Assembly: GCF_002310495.1 (NCBI RefSeq)
Contig: NZ_CP023344.1
Span: forward strand, 2,170,001 to 2,234,000
Reading direction: 5' to 3'
DNA from: Nibricoccus aquaticus
Lineage (GTDB): Bacteria; Verrucomicrobiota; Verrucomicrobiia; Opitutales; Opitutaceae
DNA length: 64,000 nucleotides
Both the position numbers and the translations under genes were made by a program. Of this stretch, positions 8,948-18,002 are shown piece after piece (positions within the stretch are counted from its first letter, which is position 1; each line of letters begins with the position of its first letter). Under the pieces are notes generated by a model. The model searched no databases. It was given only the letters and a program-made list of their open reading frames with translations, and had not been told where the DNA came from.

Positions 8948-9376
8948 ATGAAAACGTTCCTCGCCAAAAAAGAGACGGTACAACCCAAGTGGCATCTGAT
9001 CGATGCTGAGGGTGTGGTGCTCGGTCGTCTCGCCGTTAAGGCCGCCAACATCATCCGTGGCCGCCACAAGGCTTCCTACACCCCGTCCGTCGATACCGGC
9101 GATTTCGTGGTCGTGATCAATGCCGACAAAGTTGTGCTCACCGGCAAAAAAGAAGAGCAGAATGAGTATATGTTTTTCTCCGGCTTCGTTGGTGGCGAAA
9201 GCTATCGTTCGCTGAAGCTCATGCGCGAGAAACACCCAGAGTTCATCATCACGCACGCGGTCAAGGGTATGCTCCCGAAGAACCGTATCGCTGCGAAGAT
9301 GCTCACCAAGCTCCGCGTGTTCAAGGGCTTGGCCCACGATCACGAGGCTAACAATCCCGTCAAAGTTTCCGTCTAA
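8948..9376 (+). CDS. rplM: 50S ribosomal protein L13
   Basis: A 142-residue L13 of normal length. Conserved blocks are seen: WHLIDAEGVVLGRLA near residue 17, then RGRHKASYTPSVDTGDFVVV, KGMLPKN and LRVFKGLAHDHEANNPV. L13 is an early-assembly large-subunit protein. It is followed after 8 bases by rpsI, the usual rplM-rpsI pair. The leader ccttttcctttc before ATG has no Shine-Dalgarno sequence. Confidence 0.97.
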   Translation: MKTFLAKKETVQPKWHLIDAEGVVLGRLAVKAANIIRGRHKASYTPSVDTGDFVVVINADKVVLTGKKEEQNEYMFFSGFVGGESYRSLKLMREKHPEFIITHAVKGMLPKNRIAAKMLTKLRVFKGLAHDHEANNPVKVSV

Positions 9377-9384
9377 TCCTGCCC

Positions 9385-9783
9385 ATGTGCGCTGATAAAG
9401 CTGTTTTCACTGGTACCGGTCGCCGTAAGACCGCCACCGCTCGCATCCGTATCGTCGAAGGCACGGGCAAGCTCGTCGTCAACGACCGCGAGTTCGAGAA
9501 ATATTTCTCCCACGAGAATTTTGCCAAGCAGGCTTACGCTCCTCTCGTCACGGTTGAGATGCGCGAGAAAATCGACGTTGTCGCCAATGTCGACGGTGGC
9601 GGCGTCTCCGGCCAGGCCGGCGCAGTTGCCCATGGCATCGCCCGCGCTCTCCAGAAGCTCAATCCTGAGCTCCGCGCCGCTCTTAAGAAAGCCGGTCACC
9701 TCAAACGTGACCCGCGTGCCAAAGAGCGTAAGAAGCCCGGCCAGCCAGGTGCCCGCAAGCGCTTCCAGTTCTCGAAGCGCTAA
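9385..9783 (+). CDS. rpsI: 30S ribosomal protein S9
   Basis: A 132-residue S9 with FTGTGRRKTATARIRIVEGTG at the N-terminus and the conserved C-terminal tail RKRFQFSKR, whose last Lys-Arg contacts P-site tRNA. GGGVSGQAGAVAHGIARAL marks the central fold. It is the second gene of the rplM-rpsI operon and is followed by its own terminator. Confidence 0.97.
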   Translation: MCADKAVFTGTGRRKTATARIRIVEGTGKLVVNDREFEKYFSHENFAKQAYAPLVTVEMREKIDVVANVDGGGVSGQAGAVAHGIARALQKLNPELRAALKKAGHLKRDPRAKERKKPGQPGARKRFQFSKR

Positions 9784-9814
9784 GCCGAGACACCTCGAAC
9801 GTTTTCAACAAACG

Positions 9815-9843
9815 AGCCGCCTTCTTACCGAGGCGGCTTTTTT
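9815..9843 (+). terminator. Rho-independent terminator after rpsI
   Basis: An 8-bp stem (agccgcct 9815-9822 with aggcggct 9831-9838) with an 8-base loop and a T6 tail, 31 bases after the rpsI stop. The T tail runs directly into the shared arg upstream motif. Confidence 0.9.
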
Positions 9844-9855
9844 GTCGTCACGCAT
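9844..9855 (+). promoter_or_regulatory. Candidate arg regulatory element upstream of argC
   Basis: The 12-mer gtcgtcacgcat begins 66 bases before the argC ATG and recurs exactly upstream of argF (17941-17952) at nearly the same distance. A CGTCACG core also lies upstream of argJ. The recurrence is directly visible; regulation of arginine synthesis through it is inference. Confidence 0.4.
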
Positions 9856-9909
9856 TCGCTTCAAAAACCTTCTCGATTTCCTTCCGGTCCACTCTGAATT
9901 TTTCCTCCT

Positions 9910-10935
9910 ATGAAAGTCGGTATCATCGGCGCGTCGGGCTACTCCGGCGAACTTCTGGTCAAACTGCTCCTCGCTCATCCGCACGTCACTCTGGCGGCGG
10001 TGACTTCGCGTTCCCAAGTGGGTAAGGCGCTCTCTCAGGTGATTCCCGCGCTGCGCGGCTTCGATAAGGGGCTGAAGTTCGTCGACTCCGATGCCGCTGC
10101 GCTCTCGAAGAGCGACATCGACCTATTCTTTCTCGCGCTGCCACACGGCGCGGCGGCTGAGTTCGCCAAGGTGCTTGTCGCTGCGGGCAAACGCGTGATC
10201 GATCTGAGCGCCGACTTCCGTATCGCCGATCTGGCGACGTACGAAAGATATTACGGCAAGCATCACGCGCCTGAGTTGTTGACCCAGGCGAGGTTCGTGT
10301 TGCCCGAGCTCACGCCGACTGGCTGGAAGAACGACGTGAAACTGGTGGCGGCGCCCGGCTGTTACCCGACGAGCATTCTGGTGCCGCTCGTGCCGCTGCT
10401 CAGTGCAGGAGTTGTTTCGCGCGAGCACATCGTGGCCAACTCCTACAGCGGAGTTAGTGGCGCGGGCAAAAAGGTCGATGAGATGTATCTCTACGTGGAG
10501 CGCGCCGAGAGCATCAAGGCGTACGGCCTCGTGAAGCACCGGCATCTCGCCGAGATCGAAGAGCAGATCGCGCTGCGCACGGGTACACCGGCGATCATTC
10601 AGTTTAACCCGCACCTCGCGCCCATGCGGCGGGGAATCGCCACGACGATCACCGTGCCCGCAGCCGCTGACGGGACCATCGAGTCGCTTTATGCTGCGTG
10701 GCACTCGGCCTACGCTGGGCGTTCGTTTGTGCAGGCGATTCCGAGCGGGGAAACGCCCGACACGGCGCACGTGGTCGGGACGAATCGCGTAGACATGTCT
10801 GCGGTGTTCGATCCGCGCACAAAGAACTTCGTGATCACCTCAGTCGTCGATAACGTCGTCAAAGGTGCCAGCGGCCAAGCGGTCCAGATCATGAATTTGT
10901 GGTTTGGGTTTTCTGAAACTGCGGGACTTGTCTGA
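9910..10935 (+). CDS. argC: N-acetyl-gamma-glutamyl-phosphate reductase
   Basis: A 341-residue NADPH-dependent reductase, third step of arginine synthesis: N-acetylglutamyl-phosphate to the semialdehyde. It has the Rossmann motif GIIGASGYSGELLVKLL, the active-site cysteine in AAPGCYPTS, the block NSYSGVSGAGKK, and KHRHLAEIEEQ. The length is normal for the family. It is followed by a bidirectional terminator shared with the convergent argJ gene. The leader is tttttcctcct before ATG, with no Shine-Dalgarno sequence. Confidence 0.96.
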   Translation: MKVGIIGASGYSGELLVKLLLAHPHVTLAAVTSRSQVGKALSQVIPALRGFDKGLKFVDSDAAALSKSDIDLFFLALPHGAAAEFAKVLVAAGKRVIDLSADFRIADLATYERYYGKHHAPELLTQARFVLPELTPTGWKNDVKLVAAPGCYPTSILVPLVPLLSAGVVSREHIVANSYSGVSGAGKKVDEMYLYVERAESIKAYGLVKHRHLAEIEEQIALRTGTPAIIQFNPHLAPMRRGIATTITVPAAADGTIESLYAAWHSAYAGRSFVQAIPSGETPDTAHVVGTNRVDMSAVFDPRTKNFVITSVVDNVVKGASGQAVQIMNLWFGFSETAGLV

Positions 10936-10956
10936 GATCGTCGGTGTTCGCTCGAA

Positions 10957-10994
10957 ACGAAAAAGGCCGGACTCAAAAGTCCGGCCTTTTTCGT
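10957..10994. terminator. Bidirectional terminator between argC and argJ
   Basis: A perfect 17-bp inverted repeat (10957-10973 with 10978-10994) around the loop caaa, with A5 at the left and T5 at the right inside the stem, so a T run follows a GC stem on either strand. It lies exactly between convergent argC and argJ. Confidence 0.95.
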
Positions 10995-11014
10995 TGGTGG
11001 GAATCTGTGCGACG

Positions 11015-12331
11015 TCAGCTCCGGTAGTCGGCGTTTTCGCTGACGTATTCATGCGTGAGGTCGCCGCCGAAGACCGTGCATTCGCCCGCGCCATTCGCGA
11101 GATCGACTTCGATTTCCACGCAGCGTTCGTGCGGCGGGAAATCGACTGGTGGCGCGAACACGCCGTCTTTTGTCGGAGCGCTGGCGTAGAGTTCGGCGCC
11201 TTTGAGGTGGGCGACGAGGGCGGTCTCTTTCGTGGGATCGAGACGGAACGCGCCGTTGGCGAAAATTTCGATGCCGCCGATGCGTGCGCTCAGGCGGGAG
11301 AGATCGAGGCCGGGGGCGTGCGCACCGACGTGTTTGCCGATGGCTTGGACGAGGCGGCCGACGTTCGGGTCGTTGCCCGCGACGGCGCATTTGAAGAGCG
11401 GCGCGTTGACGATGGCCTTGCCGAGCGCGCGGGAGATTTCGCGTGACGGCGCGCCTTTGACGTTCACGCGGATCACGTGGCGGACGCCTTCACCGTTACG
11501 CACGACATCTTCGGCAAGATCGCGGCAGACTTGGGTGAGCGCTTTTTCGAAAGCGGCTTTGTCTGAGCACGGAACCTTGCTCGAAGAGACGAGCGCGACG
11601 GTGTCGGAGGTGCTGGTGTCGCTGTCGATGCTGATGGTGTTGAAGCTCACATCGACGGCGCGCGCGAGCATGGTGCGCAGCTCGGCGCGCGGGATGGCGA
11701 TGTCGGTGAGGATATACACGAGCATCGTCGCGAGGTTGGGCTCGATCATGCCGGCGCCTTTAGCGATGCCGACTATTGAGCCGCCGCCGAGGTCGGCGCG
11801 GCGGATTTTGGGATAGAGATCGGTCGTTACGATTCCCTCTGCGGCGGGGAGAATCGAACTCGCGGTCAATGACGCGGCAGCGGCGGGCAGGCCGTTGAGA
11901 ATCGCATCCACGGGCAGCGTCCAGCCGATGACGCCAGTCGAGGACGGCAGTACCGAGGTCGGAGCGATGCCGAGGAGCGCGGCGGCTTTCGCGCAGATTT
12001 GTTCGGAGGCTTCGACGCCGCCGGGCGCGCAGACGTTGGAGATTTTATTGTTCACGATGATCGCGCCGAGGGCGGGTTCATCGAGGCGTTTGCGACCGAC
12101 GATGATTGGCGCGCCGGGAAAGGCGTTGCGCGTGAACATCGCGGCGAAGTCCGGCGTCGGTTGATCGAGTGTGATCAACGTAAGCGTCATTTTCGCGGGC
12201 TTCGGCGCCTCGCGCGGCATGAACTCGAAGCGCGTCGTGCCTACACGGAAACCCGCAGGCAGGGAGGCCTGGCTGGCGAGCCAGGTTCGGTGAGCGTCGC
12301 GTGACGAGAAGGTGAGTTGTGTGCTTGGCAC
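11015..12331 (-). CDS. argJ: Bifunctional ornithine acetyltransferase / N-acetylglutamate synthase
   Basis: ArgJ moves the acetyl group from N-acetylornithine to glutamate and closes the cyclic arginine pathway. Family blocks are visible: the N-terminal FRVGTTRFEF region, SSTGVIGWTLPV, GIVTTDLYPK, and KGAGMIEPNLATML, where autocleavage occurs between Ala and the nucleophilic Thr. FKCAVAGNDPNVGRL and the C-terminal YVSENADYRS complete it. No ATG fits the conserved N-terminus; the GTG at 12331 (438 residues) is chosen, and an ATG only 17-18 residues before the second conserved block would be too short. It is inverted relative to the other arg genes. Confidence 0.92.
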   Translation of the reverse strand: MPSTQLTFSSRDAHRTWLASQASLPAGFRVGTTRFEFMPREAPKPAKMTLTLITLDQPTPDFAAMFTRNAFPGAPIIVGRKRLDEPALGAIIVNNKISNVCAPGGVEASEQICAKAAALLGIAPTSVLPSSTGVIGWTLPVDAILNGLPAAAASLTASSILPAAEGIVTTDLYPKIRRADLGGGSIVGIAKGAGMIEPNLATMLVYILTDIAIPRAELRTMLARAVDVSFNTISIDSDTSTSDTVALVSSSKVPCSDKAAFEKALTQVCRDLAEDVVRNGEGVRHVIRVNVKGAPSREISRALGKAIVNAPLFKCAVAGNDPNVGRLVQAIGKHVGAHAPGLDLSRLSARIGGIEIFANGAFRLDPTKETALVAHLKGAELYASAPTKDGVFAPPVDFPPHERCVEIEVDLANGAGECTVFGGDLTHEYVSENADYRS

Positions 12332-12385
12332 GAGTGAGAAGTGGGGCGAGCGGCCAGTCGTGTGAAGCCGATTTTCAGAGTCTCG

Positions 12386-12403
12386 CGTCACGCTCTCGTG
12401 ACG
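12386..12403. promoter_or_regulatory. Inverted CGTCACG pair between argJ and argB
   Basis: The perfect inverted repeat cgtcacg-ctct-cgtgacg sits in the 227-base divergent region between argJ (minus) and argB (plus). The minus-strand copy ends 66 bases from the argJ start, close to the 54-58 base distance of the same core upstream of argF and argC. It could be an operator for both divergent genes. Confidence 0.35.
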
Positions 12404-12558
12404 TCCGGGTTTGGAAATGTTTTTATCGGGCCGAAATTTATATGGAAAAGCGCGGCGCAGGTGGATTAAGCATCTCACCACTTTAGATCACTTTGAGCGC
12501 TAAACATTCCTGTCTTTCTGTTTTTTCCGCGGCCGCGAGCCGCGTGCTTTGAACGCCG

Positions 12559-13440
12559 ATGAACGTCGCTGAAGTTACCGCAAAGGCGAAGGTGCTGCTT
12601 GAGGCGCTTCCCTACATCCAAGATTTTCGTGGCTCCACGTTTGTCGTGAAGTACGGCGGCAGTTTCATGGATGATCCCGATCCGGCCGGCCGTCTGCGCG
12701 TGGCGCACGACATCGCGTTTCTCGCGGCGGTCGGCATCAACGTCGTCGTCGTTCACGGTGGCGGCAAAGCGATCACGAAGGCGATGGAGGTCTCCGGCCT
12801 GAAGGCGAATTTCGTCAACGGCATGCGCGTCACGGACGCCGCCACGATCGCGATCGTGAAGAAGACGCTCGATGAGATCGTGAACAAAGATGTTTGCGCA
12901 GCGATTTCCCAAGCCGACGCCAATCCGAAGGGTTTGCCCGGCGACAGCGTGCTCGTTTGCCAAAAGCTCACCACCGATGATGACGGCAATCCCGTCGATC
13001 TCGGTTTCGTTGGTGAAGTGACTGAGGTGAAGGCGAAGCTCATCAAAAAGGAAATCGCGGACGGTTTCGTGCCGGTGATTTCGCCGGTCGCCGAGGACAA
13101 CGACGGCAAGCCGTACAATATCAACGCGGACGTCGCCGCTGGTCGTGTGGCGAGTGCGTTGCGGGCGCGGCGGCTCGTGTACATGAGCGATGTCCCCGGA
13201 CTTCTCTCCGCACCGCCTGACCCGGCGTCGCTTATTTCCACGCTGAAGATCAGCCAGGTAGATGACCTCAAGAAGAAGGGCGTCATCGACAAAGGTATGC
13301 GGCCCAAAGTCGCCAGCGCGATCCGCGCGCTGCAAGACGGCGTGCAACGCGTCCACTTCATCGATGGGCGTCTGCCGCACAGCTTGTTGTTGGAGATCTT
13401 CACCGACAAGGGCACGGGCACCGAGATCGTCCACGGTTAA
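12559..13440 (+). CDS. argB: Acetylglutamate kinase
   Basis: A 293-residue amino-acid kinase that phosphorylates N-acetylglutamate. [11 protein letters not shown] gives the catalytic Lys and Gly loop, [10 protein letters not shown] the substrate Gly loop, and [15 protein letters not shown] the ATP/metal region. The short N-terminal helix before ALPYIQDF is of the kind found in arginine-sensitive hexameric enzymes, so feedback inhibition by arginine is plausible but unproved. It is divergent from argJ and followed by argD. Confidence 0.96.
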   Translation: MNVAEVTAKAKVLLEALPYIQDFRGSTFVVKYGGSFMDDPDPAGRLRVAHDIAFLAAVGINVVVVHGGGKAITKAMEVSGLKANFVNGMRVTDAATIAIVKKTLDEIVNKDVCAAISQADANPKGLPGDSVLVCQKLTTDDDGNPVDLGFVGEVTEVKAKLIKKEIADGFVPVISPVAEDNDGKPYNINADVAAGRVASALRARRLVYMSDVPGLLSAPPDPASLISTLKISQVDDLKKKGVIDKGMRPKVASAIRALQDGVQRVHFIDGRLPHSLLLEIFTDKGTGTEIVHG

Positions 13441-13530
13441 AACCGTGCGGCAGACTCAACGCGCATTTGCGCTGGGTGAGATTCGCCCCTTGGTTTTCGC
13501 CCTCCGAAAGCCGTTAGCTTTTTTGTGACT

Positions 13531-14757
13531 ATGAACTCCCCGACCGCCCTCCGCACGAGCACCGCCGATCTTTACGACGCGCATGTGATGAAGAATTACG
13601 CGCGTGCTCCGCTCACGCTCGTGCGCGGACGTGGAGCGCTGGTCTGGGACGATCAGGGAAAACAGTTTCTCGATTTCACCTCGGGCATCGCGGTGAGCGC
13701 GCTCGGGCATTGTCATCCGCATTGGGTCGCGGCGGTGCAGCGGCAGGCGGGCGAGCTGATTCACACGAGTAATCTTTTTCGGAATCCGAATCAGGGCGAA
13801 CTCGCGCGGCGGCTCATCGGCTACGCGGGGCCGGGTCGGGTATTTTTCTGCAACAGCGGCGCCGAGGCGAACGAAGCGCTCATCAAACTCGCGCGTCTGC
13901 ACGGCGTGAAGAAATCCGGCGGTGAAGAGGGCAAATGCTACAAGGTGATCTGCGCGAAGAACGCGTTTCACGGCCGTACGTTTGGCGGCATGAGTGCGAC
14001 GCCGCAGGCGAAAATCCAGAAGGGTTTTGCTCCACTCGTACCCGGTTTCTCGTTTGGCGAATTGAATAACCTCCAGAGTTTCGCCGATCTGATCGACGAT
14101 CAGACGGCGGCGATTTTCGTCGAAACGATCCAGGGCGAAGGCGGCGTGAATGCTTGCACGCCTGAGTTCCTCGTTGGCCTCCGCAAGCTCTGCAACGAGC
14201 GCAATCTGCTGCTGCTCCTCGATGAAGTGCAGTGCGGCATCGGGCGCACGGGAAAATTTTATGCCTTCGAGTATGCGGGCGTGACGCCTGATGCGATTGG
14301 CATGGCTAAAGGTCTCGGTGGAGGGATGCCGATCGGCGCGGTCTGGGTGCGCGAAAATGCGGCGGAGCTTTTTCAGCCCGGCTCACATGGCACGACCTTC
14401 GGAGGCACGCCGCTCGCGTGTGCGGCGGCGCTGGCGGTGCTCGATGTGATCGAGAAGGAGCGGCTGCTCGAAAAAGTTTCGATCAACAGCACGACGTGGA
14501 TCGGCGCGCTCAAGCAACTCGCGACGGAGTTCCCGGCGCAGCTGCTGGGCGTGCGCGGGCAGGGTTATCTCGTGGGCCTGCAGCTCGCGAGCGATCCGGC
14601 GCCGACGCTGGCCGCGCTGCGCGAGGCAGGGCTGCTTGCGCCGATGGCGGGTGGAAATGTGATCCGCTTGCTGCCGCCGCTCACGGCGACGCCGCAGGAG
14701 CTGGCGCAATCGGTGGAGATTCTCCGCAAGGTTTTCGCGGCGAAGTCGGTGGCCTGA
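13531..14757 (+). CDS. argD: Acetylornithine aminotransferase
   Basis: A 408-residue class III PLP aminotransferase making N-acetylornithine from the ArgC product. Seen are FTSGIAVSALGHCHPHW, the PLP phosphate loop NSGAEANEALIKLAR, KNAFHGRTFGG, and LLLLDEVQCGIGRTGKFYAF. The PLP-binding lysine is in GMAKGLGGGMPIGAV. The ATG at 13531 is preferred to a GTG two codons upstream. It lies 90 bases after argB and is probably cotranscribed with it. Confidence 0.95.
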   Translation: MNSPTALRTSTADLYDAHVMKNYARAPLTLVRGRGALVWDDQGKQFLDFTSGIAVSALGHCHPHWVAAVQRQAGELIHTSNLFRNPNQGELARRLIGYAGPGRVFFCNSGAEANEALIKLARLHGVKKSGGEEGKCYKVICAKNAFHGRTFGGMSATPQAKIQKGFAPLVPGFSFGELNNLQSFADLIDDQTAAIFVETIQGEGGVNACTPEFLVGLRKLCNERNLLLLLDEVQCGIGRTGKFYAFEYAGVTPDAIGMAKGLGGGMPIGAVWVRENAAELFQPGSHGTTFGGTPLACAAALAVLDVIEKERLLEKVSINSTTWIGALKQLATEFPAQLLGVRGQGYLVGLQLASDPAPTLAALREAGLLAPMAGGNVIRLLPPLTATPQELAQSVEILRKVFAAKSVA

Positions 14758-14854
14758 TTTGTTTCAAATAGTCGCTCGCGCGAACGAAAGCGCGGCGATT
14801 TCGCGAAGACTTCATAAGGACTTCATTTGAGTCGGTGAAGATGGCGGTGCTTCG

Positions 14855-16132
14855 ATGAAGTGCCGCCATCTTCTTTTTTTCGTTTCGCTTCTGCTGTCGT
14901 GGTCCGCCGCGACCGCGAGTTTGCCGCAGGACGTTTATGTGTGGCAGCGGCAGTGGACTGAGGCGGTTAACGCGTCGCTTGGGAAAATCAGAGACGATGT
15001 GGGACGTGTTCACGTGCTGGCTGCCGAGGTGAACTGGAAGTCGGGACGCATGGAAGTGTTTCGCGCGGAGCCGGATTATGCGGTGCTGAAAAGGCTGGGT
15101 GTTGAGGTGGGGCTGGTTGTCCGAATCGGTCCTTACGGCGGACCGTTTGCGAGAGGAGACGCGGTGACATCGCGGCTGAAGGAAATTGTGGAGGAGCGAT
15201 TACGCGCGGCACGTGATGCCGGACTCGAACCGGCAGAGCTGCAGATGGACTTTGACTGCGCGGAGGCGAAGCTCGCGGACTATCGCGAGTGGTTGCTCGC
15301 GTTGCGCGAGGCGGCTGGCGCTGTGCCGCTCGTGTTCACGGCGCTTCCGGCGTGGTTGAGGCATGAGCGTGAGTTTCGCGCGCTCGCGGAAACGGCGGAT
15401 GGGTTTGTGCTGCAGGTCCACTCGTTGGAAAAGCCGCGTGGCGTGAATGAGCCGGTGGTGTTGTGTGATCCGGCGCGGTCGCGGGTGTGGGCGCTGCAGG
15501 CGTCGCGAGCGGGTGTGCCGTTTCGCGTGGCGTTGCCGACTTATGGATACGAGGTGGGTTTTGCAGCGGACGGGAAATTCATCGGGCTGGCGGCGGAAGG
15601 GTCGCGGCGCTCGTGGCCGGAGGGCGCGCAGATTCGCGAAGTGCGGGCTGATGTGGAAGCGATGCGTGTGCTGGCGCGTGAGCTTGAGGAGAGTGCGCTG
15701 GCGGATTTTGCAGGCGTGATCTGGTTCCGGCTTCCGGTGGAGGGAGACCGGCTCAACTGGGATGTGCGGACGCTTGTGGCGTTGACGCGGGGTGAGCAGC
15801 CGCAGGTCTGTTTGCGCGCGGGGATTGCCTGGAGCGAAGGCGACGCGGGGCGGGCGGAAATTTATGTGGAGAACGCGGGCGACATGAATGTGGCGTTGCC
15901 GAAGCGGCTGGTCGCGAAATGGCCGGCGGGGGCGCGCGTCTTGGCGTTGGATGCGCTGGCGGGTTACTCGCTCATGGCAGGGGCGGCGGGGGGCGGGGCG
16001 ACGTTCGCGATGGGTGAGGCTGCACAGCTGGCGGTGCTGGCTCCGGGACGTCGGCGGCGTGTGGGGTGGATTCGGTTTTCTCATGAAATCTCTCTTCAAA
16101 TCGAAATCATCGCGGAGTCTTCCCGGGCTTAA
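14855..16132 (+). CDS. Secreted DUF3142 protein
   Basis: A 425-residue protein with a signal peptide (MKCRHLLFFVSLLLSWSAATA). The fold looks like a TIM barrel: VYVWQRQWTEAV, then VHVLAAEVNW, LGLVVRIG-like strands, ELQMDFDCAEAKL and PLVFTALPAWL, as in DUF3142 proteins. Acidic residues at strand ends (QMDFDC) recall glycosidase-like barrels, but no activity is known. A beta-sandwich-like tail follows from about residue 310. It sits between argD and argF without obvious link to arginine, and its end overlaps the next gene by 50 bases, so the two are coupled. Confidence 0.65.
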   Translation: MKCRHLLFFVSLLLSWSAATASLPQDVYVWQRQWTEAVNASLGKIRDDVGRVHVLAAEVNWKSGRMEVFRAEPDYAVLKRLGVEVGLVVRIGPYGGPFARGDAVTSRLKEIVEERLRAARDAGLEPAELQMDFDCAEAKLADYREWLLALREAAGAVPLVFTALPAWLRHEREFRALAETADGFVLQVHSLEKPRGVNEPVVLCDPARSRVWALQASRAGVPFRVALPTYGYEVGFAADGKFIGLAAEGSRRSWPEGAQIREVRADVEAMRVLARELEESALADFAGVIWFRLPVEGDRLNWDVRTLVALTRGEQPQVCLRAGIAWSEGDAGRAEIYVENAGDMNVALPKRLVAKWPAGARVLALDALAGYSLMAGAAGGGATFAMGEAAQLAVLAPGRRRRVGWIRFSHEISLQIEIIAESSRA

Positions 16133-17879
16133 AATCATCTCACGGCTGCTTGTGTGTGTGGTGTGGGCGGCGGCCGGGCTCACGTCGGTAACACAGGCGT
16201 GCGGCCCGGATTTCCCGAATCGTTATCTCGATGCGCCGGAAGGGCGGATACTCGCGTCGCCGGAGGCGGTTTTCGCGAACGAAGTGGAGCGGATCGCGTC
16301 GTGCGGCGCGACGAAGAAGAGCCAGAGCGGGCGTGTGATCGGGCAGGATGAGCGCGTTGATGTGGAAACCGCTTACCGGCTGGGACGCGAAGCGGCGGCT
16401 CGTACGGAGCGGTGTGAAGGAGTGTCCGATGATGCGCGGCGGGAAGCGCGTGAGGAGGCGGTGAAGTGGTTCGGGCTCACGCGGGCGTTGGTGGAGGCGG
16501 GCGCGAAGGATGAGCCGAATCTGGCGCGGGAGAGCATCGGTTGGGAGGCGTTTGCGGAGCTGCACACGGGCAATTTCATTCAGGCGATCACGCTTTATTT
16601 GCGGCATCATCGCGAGGGCGACGATACGGCGATCAACTCACTGCGTTTCGTGATGCGACGGTTGTTTCGCGATGAGACGTGGCGGAAGCAGGGGCTTGGT
16701 GAGAAACTCGCGCAGGACGTCGCATCGCGGCAGGTGTGGACGGCTTGGCTGATAGCGCAGGGAAGTGGAGGGAGTGGCTGGGACGACACGGAGCATATGG
16801 AGCGTGTCGCGGCGGCGGCGCGGATCTGGGCGGAGTTGTTGAACAAGACGGGTGTCTGCGATGTGCCGGAGGCGGACCGGTTCGCGTGGGTGGCGTATCA
16901 AGGAGGCAACTTCGTGCTGGCCCGGGAATGGGTGCGGTTCGCGCCCGCCGATTCGGGAGTGGCGGAGTGGCTGCGCGGAAAACTGGCGCTGCGGGCGGGT
17001 GATCTGGCGGGGGGAGAGCGGCATTTGCGCGCTGCGGCGGGTTCGAGCGAGTTGGCGGTGCAGCGTCCGGTGATTTTGGGGGAGCTGGGGCGGGTTTTTC
17101 TGGCGAAGAACTGTGGAGTGCGGGCGCTTGAAGCGTGGATGAGCGGCGGGCACTGGGAGGATGCGGCGTATGTGGCGGAGCGAGTGCTTTCGCTGGGGGA
17201 ATTGCGCGCGTACGTGGATCGAGCGGCGCAAGAAGGCGCGCCGGAAAATGGCGAGGAGATGCGCGGAAGGTTGCGGCATTTGCTGGCGAGGCGGTTGATG
17301 CGGGCGAATCGGGACGATGATACGGTGGATTATTTTTCGGAGGAGTTGCGAGTGGTCGCACGGGAGTACGCGGCGGATGTGCGGATGGGTTTTGATTTGA
17401 AGGAGACTGATGCGGTGCGAGCGGCGGCGTTTTGGAGGGCGGCGAAAATCGCGCGCGAGCGGGGCATGGAATTGCTCGGGACGGAGCTGGAGCCGGACTG
17501 GGCGATCTGGGGCGGGAGTTTTGAAACGGGAGCGGCGGCGAAGGCGCGCGAAGAACTTGCGGCCTCGCCGGGCGGGACGTTTGCGACGACGAAGGAGGAG
17601 CTGGAGCGCGTGATGGAGCACGCGGTGCCGGAGCAGCGTTTTCATTACCGGTATCGCGCGGCGCAGCTGGCGTGGTGGGCGGCGGGGCTCATGCCGAATG
17701 ACGCGGAGGAGACGGCCGCGATTTTGAGCGAGGCGGGCGGGTGGTTGAAGAACCGCGATCCGCAGGCGGCGAAGGCGTTTTATCAGGCGCTCGCGATCCG
17801 TTGCGGCCGGACGGAGTTGGGGAGACGGGCGGCGGAGCGGCGGTGGTTTGCGGATGAGACGAAGGCGGCGAATCCGTGA
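16083..17879 (+). CDS. Large secreted helical-repeat protein, paired with DUF3142
   Basis: A 598-residue protein I cannot assign to a family by name. Its N-terminus is a signal peptide, with LLVCVVWAAAGLTSVTQAC and a Cys that could be a lipid-attachment site. The mature start is CGPDFPNRYLD. The rest is alpha-helical with TPR or Sel1-like pairs, for example WEAFAELHTGNFIQAITLYL and WLRGKLALRAGDLAGGERHL. The start ATG at 16083 overlaps the DUF3142 gene by 50 bases in another frame, which indicates translational coupling and a joint function at the envelope. Conserved pairing of the two in relatives would support this. Confidence 0.6.
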   Translation: MKSLFKSKSSRSLPGLKIISRLLVCVVWAAAGLTSVTQACGPDFPNRYLDAPEGRILASPEAVFANEVERIASCGATKKSQSGRVIGQDERVDVETAYRLGREAAARTERCEGVSDDARREAREEAVKWFGLTRALVEAGAKDEPNLARESIGWEAFAELHTGNFIQAITLYLRHHREGDDTAINSLRFVMRRLFRDETWRKQGLGEKLAQDVASRQVWTAWLIAQGSGGSGWDDTEHMERVAAAARIWAELLNKTGVCDVPEADRFAWVAYQGGNFVLAREWVRFAPADSGVAEWLRGKLALRAGDLAGGERHLRAAAGSSELAVQRPVILGELGRVFLAKNCGVRALEAWMSGGHWEDAAYVAERVLSLGELRAYVDRAAQEGAPENGEEMRGRLRHLLARRLMRANRDDDTVDYFSEELRVVAREYAADVRMGFDLKETDAVRAAAFWRAAKIARERGMELLGTELEPDWAIWGGSFETGAAAKAREELAASPGGTFATTKEELERVMEHAVPEQRFHYRYRAAQLAWWAAGLMPNDAEETAAILSEAGGWLKNRDPQAAKAFYQALAIRCGRTELGRRAAERRWFADETKAANP

Positions 17880-17931
17880 TGCGCGAAGCGGCGGAAAGTG
17901 TGCGGTGCCGGGGTGTTTCCCGGTGTGGTGG

Positions 17932-17952
17932 CGTCACGGGGTCGTCACGCAT
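17932..17952 (+). promoter_or_regulatory. Candidate arg regulatory element upstream of argF
   Basis: Two direct copies of CGTCACG (17932-17938 and 17943-17949) are spaced 11 bases apart, about one helical turn. The second lies within gtcgtcacgcat (17941-17952), identical to the element upstream of argC. The 12-mer begins 62 bases before the argF ATG. A role in arginine control is inference. Confidence 0.4.
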
Positions 17953-18002
17953 TTTTCGCTCGTAGGAGCCGTGCGGAGGCCGTAATCCAGACCGCTTCGC
18001 AA

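Noticed and set aside
15218-15234. Sequence gccggactcgaaccggc, which reads on the minus strand like a tRNA T-arm
   Set aside because: It lies within the DUF3142 coding sequence; no acceptor stem, D-arm or anticodon arm can be built around it.
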